Origin: Pelomonas sp. CA6
GTDB taxonomy: Bacteria > Pseudomonadota > Gammaproteobacteria > Burkholderiales > Burkholderiaceae_C
DNA: 64,000 nucleotides
Direction: 5' to 3'
NCBI RefSeq assembly: GCF_022549225.1
Contig: NZ_JAKZFD010000003.1
Coordinates: 372,001-436,000 of the forward strand
The notes under the pieces are model-generated. The model searched no databases. It worked only from the letters and a program-made list of their open reading frames with translations, and was not told where the DNA came from. Positions 1 through 8,269 of this stretch are shown piece by piece. Positions within the stretch are counted from its first letter, which is position 1, and each line of letters starts with the position of its first letter. Both the position numbers and the translations under genes were made by a program.

Positions 1-14
1 GCAGGGGCGTCGGC

Positions 15-3000
15 TCACTGCTTGATGGGTCGCAGGTAGGCGCCCGGCGTCGGCAGCTTCACCGGCTTTTCGTCGATCGCTTTTTTCAGGACCTGGATCG
101 CAGCGTCCAGTTGCGCGTCCTGGCCCATCGCGGTGGCGCGCGGCGGGTTGTCCACCTCGATGTCGGGCGTCACGCCCTGACCTTCGATGATGAAGCGGCC
201 TTCGGGCGTCATCTGGCCGAACTCGGCGGCGCGCATGATGCCGTTGTCGATGAGCCGGTTCTGATCGGACAGCCACACGCCGGCGCCCGAGGTCGTTTTG
301 CCGATCACAGGCCCCAGGCCCAGGCGCTTGAAGCCCTCGGAGAAGGTCTCGCCGTCGGAGTAAGTCTCCTCGTTGGCGAGCACGACGATGGGGCCGCGGA
401 AGGCCTGCTGCATGTTGGGATAGGGCGCGGCACCCGAGGGCGAGCGGGCCTGCCAGTACATCCAGGCGCGGCGCATCAGCTTCTCCAGGATCCAGCTGTC
501 GATGTTGCCGCCGTTGTTGTAGCGCACGTCGATGATCAGTCCCTCGCGGTCCACCTGGGCATAGAACTCGCGGGCGAAGTCGGCGATGTCGGCCGGCCCC
601 ATCGCGCGCAGGTGGAGGTAGCCGATGCGGCCCTGGCCGGCGGACTGAACCAGGGCGGCGCGCCCGTAGCGCCAGTCGTTGAGGCGCAGCTGGGCCTCGC
701 GGGCCGCGTCAACCGGCGTGACCACGACCTGGCGGCTGCGGCCGTCGGGCTCCTTCAGCTGCAGCAGCACCTGCTTGCCGGCCTGACCGCGCAGCAGCTC
801 AGACGGATGGGCGACGCCAGCGGCGGCGCGGCCGTTCACCGCGGTGATCACGCTGCCGACGGCGATCTGCAGGCCGGGCGCGGACAGCGGACCGGCCTCG
901 GACGGCAGCTCGGGGTCGCCGCTGTAGAGCTTGGCGACGCGCCAGCCGGCCGGGTCGGCGACCAACTGCGCGCCCAGGCCCGCGAGCCCGGGCTCTTCCG
1001 GCCCCTTGCGCACATCGCTGGCGGCCACCTGGCTGTGCAGCAGGCTCAGTTCGCCCACCAACTGCTGCATCAGGTCGGCCAGTTCGCCGCGCTCGGTGAC
1101 GCGCTCCACCAGCGGCTCGTACTTGGCGCGCATCGCGGCCCAGTCGACGCCGTGCATGTTCTTGTCGTAGAAGAAGTCGCGCTGCATGCGCCAGGCGTCG
1201 GCGAACATCTGGCGCCATTCGGCGCGCGGGTCGGTGGCGATCTGCCAGTCGCTCCAGCCCACCTGATGCTTGGCGAGCTCGGCGGGCAGCTTGGCGGCGG
1301 CGTCGACGATCAGGATTTCCGGCGTCGCGCCCGGGGCGCCGCGGCGCAGCATCAGCTTCTTGCCGTCACGGCTCAGGCCGAACTGCTGCACCTGCTCGGA
1401 CACGGTCTCGGTCTTGCTCTCTTGCGGGCCGATGTTGAGCAGCTTGAGCTGCGCGTTGCGGCGCGCGCCGTCCAGCAGCCACAGCCGCTTGGCGTCCACC
1501 TGCAGCTCGCTGTAGTTGCTGGCGGCCACGGGCACCTCGTAGAGGCGCTGGGCCAGGCCGGCGGTGACGATGGCGGGCAGGTTCTTGGGCGCGGGCTTGG
1601 CGTCGGACTTCGCGTCACTCTTGGCGCCGGAGGCCGCGTCCGCCTTGGCCTCGGGCTTCGCGTCGGCCTTGTCGGCAGCCAGCTCGTCCGTGGCGGCGAA
1701 GGGGAAGCGCAGTCCGGGTTGCAGCGCCAGCGCATAGACCTTCCAGGCGCGGTCGAACTGCGGGCCCATGTTGCGGTCGCCCCAGGGGCCGCTGGTGTTG
1801 GTGGCGCCGAACTGGCGGCGCGACAGGAAGTACAGCCATTGGCCGTCGGGGCTGAAGGCCGGCGAGGCGCTGGCGTAGCGGTCGCTGGTCAGCGGCAGCG
1901 GCTGGGGCTTGCCGTCGGCGACCATCACCAGCATCAGCTGCTCGCGCCAGGGATTGCGCAGGTTGCGCGTGTAGGCCAGCGCGCGGCCGTCCGGCGACCA
2001 GCGCAGATCGGCGATGCCGCCGCTGACGGTGTCGCGGTCGAGCACGCGGGTGGACTGGGCGATGTCCTTGGCCTGCAGGTCGGTCAGGTGCAGCCGGCCT
2101 TGCTTGTCGGTGTGCGCGATCCAGCGGCCGTCCGGCGACGGCAGCAGGCTTTGGCGCATCGCGTCGGCGCCCTGGGTGATCTGCTGCGGGGCGGCCAAGC
2201 CATTGGCGGCGAAGCGCCAGATTTCCAGCTCGCCGCTGTAGTCGCACAGCGCGAACACGCTGCGGCTGTCGGCGCTGAACTCGGCGTCGCGGCAACGGCC
2301 GGCATCCGCCAGCCCGGCGGGCGCGGCCAGCTCGGCACGGCGCAGCGGGGTCACGCCCTGGGTGGCCAGGCGGCCGCGGCTGGTCAGCACCACGCGTTCG
2401 CCGTTGGGTGCGAAGGCCGTGTGGGTGAGGAAGTCCTGCGGCTTGGCGACCCAGCGCTGGCGCTGCTGATCGAAATCGCCGGACAGCTGGATCGCCAGCT
2501 TTTGCGCGGCCGCGGCCTGGTTCAGGTCCAGGCGGTACAGGTCGGCGCCCAGCGCATAGACGAGCTGGCTGCCCCCGGCGCGCGCGTCCAGGCTGGCGTG
2601 ACGCACATCCCAGCCCTTGTGTTGGGTGTGCTGGCGCAGGTCGCGGCCCTGGGCGTCCACCGACCAGACGTTGAAGCTGCCGTCACGGTCGGACAGGAAG
2701 GCGATGCGCTGCGCGCCCGCGGCGTCGCGGTAGGGCATGGGGCGGCGGTCGTTGTGGCCCTCGGCCAGCAGCGGCCTGGCCTCGGCTTGGCTGGAGAGGT
2801 CCAGCACCCACAGCCGCGCGATCGCGCCGCCGCGGTACTGGCGCGCGTTGTCGCCGCGCAGGCCGTTGCGGGTGAAGTACAGGGTCTTGCCGTCGGCCGA
2901 CAGCGCCCCGTCGCTGGCCTGGCCCACCGGCAGGCTGCGGCGCTTGGCGCTGGACAGGTCCACCGCATGCAGCTGCGTGCCGGGCTGGCCGCTGTCGGTC

Positions 3001-3428
3001 GGGCCGGTGTAGAGCACCTCGCCCTGCGCGGTGATGCCCCAGACCTTGAGCTGGTTGCTGGCATGCCAGCTCAGGCGCTTGGGCACCCCGCCGGCCACCG
3101 GCATCACATAGACATCGCCCGCGCCGCCGTCATACTGGCCGACGAAGGCCAGCCAGCGGCCGTCCGGCGACAGCGCCGGCATGGTCTCGGCGCCCGCATG
3201 CGTGGTCAGCCGTTGCGCGGGCCCGCCCTGGACGGCGCTGCGCCACAGGTCGCCCTCGGCGACGAAAACCAGTTGCTCGCCCTGCAGCGCGGGCTGGCGG
3301 TAGTAGCCGGGGTTCTGCGCCTGCACGGGCGTCAGCAGCAGGGCCATCACGGTGCCCAGCGCGGCGGCCAGGGGCGAGAGGCTTGGGGTGGCGTGTTTCA
3401 CGGTCGTCCTCTTTGTTGTCAGCGCCAT
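15..3428 (-). CDS. Tricorn-like S41 family protease with beta-propeller N-terminus
   Basis: Predicted exported peptidase of 1137 aa that would trim peptides in the periplasm. The N-terminus has a basic stretch, a hydrophobic segment and a VQAQ-like cleavage site. The first ~650 residues carry WD40/TolB-like repeats (SPDGRWLA, SPDGRALAY), matching tricorn beta-propellers. A PDZ-like region and an S41 core follow. The nucleophile is probably Ser1024 in EETYSDGETF, with His798 in SLLHSQ as the likely general base; GKTTSGAGVW fits the S41 fold. A charged low-complexity linker of Lys/Asp/Ala repeats lies around residues 580-615. The start at 3428 was chosen because the signal sequence begins there; an in-frame Met 18 codons upstream would add an unusual extension. 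No clear ribosome binding site precedes either. Length is close to archaeal tricorn (about 1070 aa). Substrate is unknown. Confidence 0.85.
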   Translation of the reverse strand: MALTTKRTTVKHATPSLSPLAAALGTVMALLLTPVQAQNPGYYRQPALQGEQLVFVAEGDLWRSAVQGGPAQRLTTHAGAETMPALSPDGRWLAFVGQYDGGAGDVYVMPVAGGVPKRLSWHASNQLKVWGITAQGEVLYTGPTDSGQPGTQLHAVDLSSAKRRSLPVGQASDGALSADGKTLYFTRNGLRGDNARQYRGGAIARLWVLDLSSQAEARPLLAEGHNDRRPMPYRDAAGAQRIAFLSDRDGSFNVWSVDAQGRDLRQHTQHKGWDVRHASLDARAGGSQLVYALGADLYRLDLNQAAAAQKLAIQLSGDFDQQRQRWVAKPQDFLTHTAFAPNGERVVLTSRGRLATQGVTPLRRAELAAPAGLADAGRCRDAEFSADSRSVFALCDYSGELEIWRFAANGLAAPQQITQGADAMRQSLLPSPDGRWIAHTDKQGRLHLTDLQAKDIAQSTRVLDRDTVSGGIADLRWSPDGRALAYTRNLRNPWREQLMLVMVADGKPQPLPLTSDRYASASPAFSPDGQWLYFLSRRQFGATNTSGPWGDRNMGPQFDRAWKVYALALQPGLRFPFAATDELAADKADAKPEAKADAASGAKSDAKSDAKPAPKNLPAIVTAGLAQRLYEVPVAASNYSELQVDAKRLWLLDGARRNAQLKLLNIGPQESKTETVSEQVQQFGLSRDGKKLMLRRGAPGATPEILIVDAAAKLPAELAKHQVGWSDWQIATDPRAEWRQMFADAWRMQRDFFYDKNMHGVDWAAMRAKYEPLVERVTERGELADLMQQLVGELSLLHSQVAASDVRKGPEEPGLAGLGAQLVADPAGWRVAKLYSGDPELPSEAGPLSAPGLQIAVGSVITAVNGRAAAGVAHPSELLRGQAGKQVLLQLKEPDGRSRQVVVTPVDAAREAQLRLNDWRYGRAALVQSAGQGRIGYLHLRAMGPADIADFAREFYAQVDREGLIIDVRYNNGGNIDSWILEKLMRRAWMYWQARSPSGAAPYPNMQQAFRGPIVVLANEETYSDGETFSEGFKRLGLGPVIGKTTSGAGVWLSDQNRLIDNGIMRAAEFGQMTPEGRFIIEGQGVTPDIEVDNPPRATAMGQDAQLDAAIQVLKKAIDEKPVKLPTPGAYLRPIKQ

Positions 3429-3502
3429 GGGGGTGGCGTCGTGGTTGCCGCAGCGGATGGCGGCGGGATCGCGCGGCCGCATTGTGGCGGCCGGGGCACG
3501 GC

Positions 3503-4405
3503 TCAGGCGTTGGTCACGCCCGCCGCCACATGGCCGGAGGGCACATGGGGCGCGGCGCCCATGACATGGCCGGCCTGGTCGTCGAAGAAGAAGTCGGGCT
3601 CGAACTCGCGCAGGAATTCGCCCTTGGCCAGTCCGCCCAGGAACATGGCCTCGTCGACCTCGATGTGCCAGTCCATCAGCGTGCGGATCGCGCGCTCATG
3701 CGCCGGCGCGCTGCGCGCGGTGACCAGCGCGGTGCGCAGCTTCATCTGGCCCTGGGTCTGCTGCTGCAGCCGCTGCAGCGCCTCCAGCACGGGCTTGAAG
3801 GGGCCGGGCGGCAGCGGCGTGCGGGCGCGCGCGCTCTCGTGGTCGCGGAATGCGTCCAGGCCGTCGCGCTGGTAGACCTGCTCGGCCTCATCGGAGAAGA
3901 GCACCGCGTCGCCGTCGAAGGCGATGCGCAGCTCGAAGGGATGGGCGCTGGACGCGCGCGCCGACTCCGGGAAGACGCGCGCCGCCGCCACGCCGGCGGC
4001 CAGCGCCGAGCGCACGTCGGCCTCGTTGGCCGACAGGAAGAGCTGCGCTTTCAGTGGCCGCAGATAGCGCCAGGGATTGGTGCCGCGCGTGAACACGCCG
4101 CGCTCAATCGGCAGACCGTAGTGCTGTGCCGAGCGGAACACCCGCAGCCCGGAGATCGGGTCGTTGCGCGACAGCACGACCACCTCCACCTGCGGTTCCG
4201 GGGCGCTGAAGCCCAACAGCTTGTTGACCAGCGAGAAGGCCACGCCGGGCTTGGCCGGATGGTCCAGGCGCTGCTGCTGCAACTGCATGTAGGCACGGTC
4301 GTCGCTGGCTTCGAAGACCTGGTTTTCCTCTTCGAAGTCGAACAGCGCACGCGATGAGATGGCGACCACCAGTCGCCCGTCCAGGGTGGCAGGCATGGCG
4401 CGCAT
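3503..4405 (-). CDS. Cytosolic-type 5'-nucleotidase family protein
   Basis: About 300 aa, matching the 5'-nucleotidase family related to eukaryotic cN-I (PF06189), which dephosphorylates nucleoside monophosphates. Visible signatures are VVAISSRALFDFEEE near the N-terminus, VVVLSRNDPISGLRVF, the GVFTRGTNPW segment and FDGDAVLFSDEAE, the acidic metal/phosphate motif of this group; FEPDFFFDDQAGH closes the fold. It is cytoplasmic, with no signal peptide. The frame is open well upstream, but homology begins only at MPATLDGR, so 4405 (ATG) or 4396 (second ATG) is the likely start. It lies about 80 bases downstream of the AAA+ gene on the same strand and 75 bases before the tricorn-like gene, so co-transcription is possible. 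The nucleotide specificity cannot be read from sequence. Confidence 0.8.
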   Translation of the reverse strand: MRAMPATLDGRLVVAISSRALFDFEEENQVFEASDDRAYMQLQQQRLDHPAKPGVAFSLVNKLLGFSAPEPQVEVVVLSRNDPISGLRVFRSAQHYGLPIERGVFTRGTNPWRYLRPLKAQLFLSANEADVRSALAAGVAAARVFPESARASSAHPFELRIAFDGDAVLFSDEAEQVYQRDGLDAFRDHESARARTPLPPGPFKPVLEALQRLQQQTQGQMKLRTALVTARSAPAHERAIRTLMDWHIEVDEAMFLGGLAKGEFLREFEPDFFFDDQAGHVMGAAPHVPSGHVAAGVTNA

Positions 4406-4484
4406 GATAGTGGCGCCATGGCGCGCCGCGTCCGCGGGGCGACCCGGAGGGTCGCTATCCGCGCAGCGCCGATGCCGGCCCGGG

Positions 4485-5492
4485 TCAATGCACGAAGCCG
4501 ATGGGCTTGCGGCGCGGCGCGTCGGGCGGCAGGTCCTCGGGCAGCACCTGCTCGCGGCCAGCCAGCTTGGCATTGCCGAAGGCGCTCATCCAGGCCCGCC
4601 GCATGTCGCGCGGCGCCAGACCGGCCATGCGCTCCAGCACCGCGTCGCCGGGCTGCTCGTCGAAGCGGCTGCCCCAGTCATGCTGGTCGCGGATGGACTG
4701 GTACAGCCGCCGCGCGATGCGGCAGGCGGCGTCGTGGTCGGGTGGCTCGACCTCGTACACGTTGACGCGGTTCAGAATGGGCTCGGGGATGGCGCGCGCG
4801 TCATTGGCCGTGGCCACCCAGATCAGCTGGCTGGCGTCCACCGAGACCTCGGCGAACTCGTCGACGAAGCCCTGCGCGGTGTCATGCTCCAGCAGGCTGT
4901 AGAGCGCGCCCAGCGGGTCGTAGCAGGCTTCGGCGCCCGCCTTGTCGATCTCGTCGACCACCATCACCGGGTTGGCGTAGTCGCCGTCCACCAGCGCCTC
5001 GAAGACCTTGCCGGGGCGCGCGCCCTTCCACTGGCTGGAGGCGCCGGACAGGATCCAGCCCGCGGTCAGCGAGCTCATCGCGACAAAGCCCATGCCGGTG
5101 CCGAGCAGCTGGGCCAGCTGGCGCGCGAAGTGGGTCTTGCCCACGCCGGGTGGACCGAGCAGCAGCAGCGGGGTGATTTCCAGCGCGTCGCTGCTGTCGG
5201 CGCACAGCGCGAGCTGGCGCTTTACGTCGTCCAGCACCAGGTGGAAGTTGGGCAGCTCCTCGTACAGCGCGTCCATCGCCGGCAGCCCCGAGGGCTTGAC
5301 CTGAAAGCGCTGCGGGCCTTTGTCCAGCATGCGCTGGTAGGTGGCGCGCAGCGGCGCGTGTTCCTGGCCTTCGAGCTTGGCGAGCTTCTTCTCGACCTCG
5401 ACGACGCTGAACACGCTGCGCATCTGCGCGATGGGGATGCGCGCGGGCGAAACGCAGGCCAGGGCGTGGCTGGGGCGGGTGCTGGAATTCAT
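4485..5492 (-). CDS. Stand-alone Lon-like AAA+ ATPase
   Basis: A 335 aa AAA+ ATPase resembling the ATPase module of Lon but lacking the C-terminal Ser-Lys protease domain. Walker A is GPPGVGKT at residues 113-120, Walker B is VMVVDEIDK at about 176-184, and sensor 1 is ATAND. The helical lid follows, with LAPRDMRRAWMSAFGNA at the end. The N-terminal ~90 residues (KKLAKLEGQEHAPLRATYQRM) look helical and may be an adaptor region. The start at 5492 has a plausible GGAG upstream. By family it should remodel or unfold a protein using ATP; the target is unknown. The neighbours (a nucleotidase downstream, T2SS upstream on the same strand) do not identify a partner. Confidence 0.8.
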   Translation of the reverse strand: MNSSTRPSHALACVSPARIPIAQMRSVFSVVEVEKKLAKLEGQEHAPLRATYQRMLDKGPQRFQVKPSGLPAMDALYEELPNFHLVLDDVKRQLALCADSSDALEITPLLLLGPPGVGKTHFARQLAQLLGTGMGFVAMSSLTAGWILSGASSQWKGARPGKVFEALVDGDYANPVMVVDEIDKAGAEACYDPLGALYSLLEHDTAQGFVDEFAEVSVDASQLIWVATANDARAIPEPILNRVNVYEVEPPDHDAACRIARRLYQSIRDQHDWGSRFDEQPGDAVLERMAGLAPRDMRRAWMSAFGNAKLAGREQVLPEDLPPDAPRRKPIGFVH

Positions 5493-5609
5493 GAGCGACT
5501 CCGTGCAGCGATGCGCAGACCTTCATTCAAGCGCATGCCGCCGGTCTCGTGTATTCCGAGAAAGCCCCGGCTTGTGAACTTTTGCGCCCGCTGGCAGATT
5601 GAGCGGGTT

Positions 5610-6821
5610 CTACTTCACCCAGGTGTTGAGCTGGATGATGGGCAGCAGCACGGCCAGCACGATGAGCATCACCACGGCGCCCATGCCGACGATCAGCAGC
5701 GGCTCCAGCAGCGTGGCGGCCGCCATCGCGCGGCGCTTGACCTCGGTGCCCAGCTGGCGCGCGGCGCGCGTCAGCATCTCCGGCAGCTGTCCGGTCTGCT
5801 CGCCCAGGCGGGCGAACATCGCCAGGATGCCGGGGAAGCGCTTCTTCGCGGCCAGCACCGGGCCCAGCGGCGCGCCTTCGCGCACCTGCACCAGCGCGTC
5901 CAACGCATCGGCGCGCATGGCGCGGTTGGACAGGGTCTCGGCGGCCGCCTGCAGGGCCTTGAGGATGGGCACGCCGGCCGCCGCCAGCATGGCCAGCGTG
6001 GCGGCGAAACGCGCCGCGTTGTAGCCGCGCGAGAGCCGGCCCAGCAGCGGCAGGCGCAGCCAGCCGGCGTCGAAGCGCTCGCGGAAAGCCTCGCGCTTGA
6101 GCGCCGCGCGCAGCGCGAGCGCGGCACCCACCAGTCCCGCGGCCATCGCCCAGCCCCAGCTGCGCACGAAGGCGGACAACGCCAACATCGCGGTGGTCAG
6201 GAAGGGCAGGCTGCGCTTGGCGCCGGTGAAGACGCTGGCCACCTGCGGCACCACGTAGGTGACGAGGAAGATCACGATCACCACCGCGATCAGAGACACG
6301 ATGGCGGGATAGGCCATCGCCCCCACCAGTTCGGCGCGCAGCGCCTGGCGCTCCTCCAGGTCGTCGGCCAGGCGCTCCAGCACCTGGCCCAGCGCGCCGC
6401 TCTGCTCGCCGGCGGCGACCACGGCGCGGTAGACCTCGTCGAACTCGCGTGGCGCGCTGGCGAGCGCGCGCGCGAAAGGCGCGCCGGCGTTGACCTCGGC
6501 CTTCAGCTGCGCGATCAACTCGCGCTGGCGCGCGTCCTCGGCTTCGTCGGCCAGCGCCGACAGCGCCCGCTCCAGCGGCAGGCCCGCGCCGACCAGTCCG
6601 GCGAGCTGGCGCGTCCAGACCGCGAGACCGGTGGCACCGAAGGCGCGACGCGCAAATGGGCGGGCCGGGCGCTGGGCCTCGGCCTGCACGGCTTGCACCT
6701 CCAGCGGCACCAGCGACTGCGCGCGCAGCTGGGCGCGCGCGGCGCGCGGGTTGTCGGCCTCCAGCAGGCCCTTGCGGGTCTTGCCGTCGGCGTCCAGGGC
6801 TTCGTACTTGAAGGCGGGCAT
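5610..6821 (-). CDS. gspF: Type II secretion inner-membrane platform protein GspF
   Basis: 403 aa polytopic inner-membrane protein that forms the T2SS platform contacting the GspE ATPase. It begins MPAFKYEALDADGKTRKG, the typical GspF/PilC N-terminus, and has the two repeated T2SSF domains (about 70-195 and 270-395). Three hydrophobic segments are visible: IVSLIAVVIVIFLVTYVV, the AMAAGLVGAALALRAAL region, and a C-terminal LLIVGMGAVVMLIVLAVLLP. The conserved GEQSGALGQVLERLADDLE and GEQTGQLPEMLTRAA repeats mark the two halves. It is the last gene of the gspG-to-gspF operon, 19 bases after gspE. Length is normal for the family. Confidence 0.96.
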   Translation of the reverse strand: MPAFKYEALDADGKTRKGLLEADNPRAARAQLRAQSLVPLEVQAVQAEAQRPARPFARRAFGATGLAVWTRQLAGLVGAGLPLERALSALADEAEDARQRELIAQLKAEVNAGAPFARALASAPREFDEVYRAVVAAGEQSGALGQVLERLADDLEERQALRAELVGAMAYPAIVSLIAVVIVIFLVTYVVPQVASVFTGAKRSLPFLTTAMLALSAFVRSWGWAMAAGLVGAALALRAALKREAFRERFDAGWLRLPLLGRLSRGYNAARFAATLAMLAAAGVPILKALQAAAETLSNRAMRADALDALVQVREGAPLGPVLAAKKRFPGILAMFARLGEQTGQLPEMLTRAARQLGTEVKRRAMAAATLLEPLLIVGMGAVVMLIVLAVLLPIIQLNTWVK

Positions 6822-6840
6822 GAGGTGGGGGCTCGTGGCC

Positions 6841-8262
6841 TCAGTCGCGGGTCACGCGCAGCACTTCCTCGGCGGAAGTGATGCCCTGTCGCACCAGGCG
6901 CTCGCCGTCCTCGCGCATCGCGCGCAGGCCGCCGGCACGGGCGGCGCCGAGCAGTTCGCTCTCCGGCGCGCGGCCGTGGATCAGGCCGCGGATCGTGTCG
7001 TCGCAGACCATCAACTCGTAGACGCCGGTGCGCCCCTTGTAGCCGCTGTGGCCGCAGTCGGGGCAGCCCACCGCATGCCACAGGCCCTGCTCGTCCTGGC
7101 GCTTGCAGACGGGGCAAAGCTTGCGCACCAGGCGCTGCGCGAGCACGCCCAGCAGGCTGGAGCTGAGCAGGAAGGGCTCGACGCCCATGTCGGTGAGCCG
7201 CGTCACCGCGCTGACCGAGTCGTTGGTATGCAGCGTGGCCAGCACCAGGTGGCCGGTCAGCGAGGCCTGGATGGCGATCTGCGCCGTCTCGTAATCGCGG
7301 ATCTCACCGATCATGATCACATCCGGATCCTGGCGCAGGATGGCGCGCAGGGCCTTGGCGAAGCTGAGCTCGATCTTGCTGTTGACCTGGGTCTGGCCGA
7401 TGCCGGGCAGCTCGTACTCGATCGGGTCTTCGACGGTCAGCACGTTGGTCGTGCTGGTGTCCAGGGTCTGCAGCGAGGCGTAGAGCGTGGTGGTCTTGCC
7501 CGAGCCGGTTGGCCCGGTCACCAGCACGATGCCGTGCGGCTGCTGCACCAGGCGCTCGAAGCGCGCGAGCAGCTCGCCATCCATGCCCAGCGCGCCCAGC
7601 GTGAAGCGCGACTCGGACTTGTCCAGCAGGCGCAGCACCGCGCGCTCACCATGGGCGGAGGGCAGGGTGGAGACGCGCACGTCGATCGCGCGGCCGCCGA
7701 TGCGCAGCGAGATGCGGCCGTCCTGCGGCAGGCGCTTCTCGGCGATGTCCAGCTCGGCCATGATCTTCAGTCGCGAGATCAGCGCCGCATGCAGCGCGCG
7801 GTTGGGCCGCACCACCTCGCGCAGCGTGCCGTCGACGCGGAAGCGCACGCTGGACGCGCGCTCGAAGGGTTCGATGTGGATGTCGCTCGCGCCGTCTTTG
7901 GCCGCCTGGGTCAGCAGCGCGTTGAGCATGCGGATGATGGGCGCGTCGTTGGCCGCCTCCAGGAGGTCTTCTACCGCGGGCAGGTCCTGCATCATGCGGG
8001 ACAGGTCCACGGCGCTCTCGACCTCGCCGACCACCAGCGCCGCACTGGACTCGCTGCCGGAGTAGGCCGCCTGCAGCCGCTCGGCCAGCAAGCCCGGCTC
8101 GAGGATCTCCAGATGGTCGATCGCGTACACGCGCTGCAGCTCGGACAGCGCCGGCAGGTCGGCGCGCGGCGTGGCCCACAGGGTCAGCCGGGCGCCGTCG
8201 TCCTCCAGCAGCAGCTGGTGGGCCTTGGCGAAGGCGTAGGGCAGGGGGTGGCGGCTGGCCAT
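6841..8262 (-). CDS. gspE: Type II secretion ATPase GspE
   Basis: 473 aa cytoplasmic ATPase that powers pseudopilus assembly. Walker A is GPTGSGKT at residues 250-257, the Asp box lies around DVRVSTLPSAHGERAVLR, Walker B is VIMIGEIRD at about 315-323, and the His box is HLVLATLHTNDS. A zinc-binding tetracysteine motif is present at Cys383, Cys386, Cys400 and Cys403. The N-terminal domain (about 1-110) that contacts GspL is short but present. It starts 7 bases after the gspD stop, so the two are likely translated from one message. No key residue is missing. Confidence 0.97.
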   Translation of the reverse strand: MASRHPLPYAFAKAHQLLLEDDGARLTLWATPRADLPALSELQRVYAIDHLEILEPGLLAERLQAAYSGSESSAALVVGEVESAVDLSRMMQDLPAVEDLLEAANDAPIIRMLNALLTQAAKDGASDIHIEPFERASSVRFRVDGTLREVVRPNRALHAALISRLKIMAELDIAEKRLPQDGRISLRIGGRAIDVRVSTLPSAHGERAVLRLLDKSESRFTLGALGMDGELLARFERLVQQPHGIVLVTGPTGSGKTTTLYASLQTLDTSTTNVLTVEDPIEYELPGIGQTQVNSKIELSFAKALRAILRQDPDVIMIGEIRDYETAQIAIQASLTGHLVLATLHTNDSVSAVTRLTDMGVEPFLLSSSLLGVLAQRLVRKLCPVCKRQDEQGLWHAVGCPDCGHSGYKGRTGVYELMVCDDTIRGLIHGRAPESELLGAARAGGLRAMREDGERLVRQGITSAEEVLRVTRD

Positions 8263-8269
8263 GCGGTCC

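Noticed and set aside
111-3875. Very long open frame on the plus strand opposite the tricorn-like protease
   Set aside because: Low-complexity Ala/Gly/Arg/His-rich translation with no recognisable domain; a by-product of high GC codon use in the true gene on the other strand.
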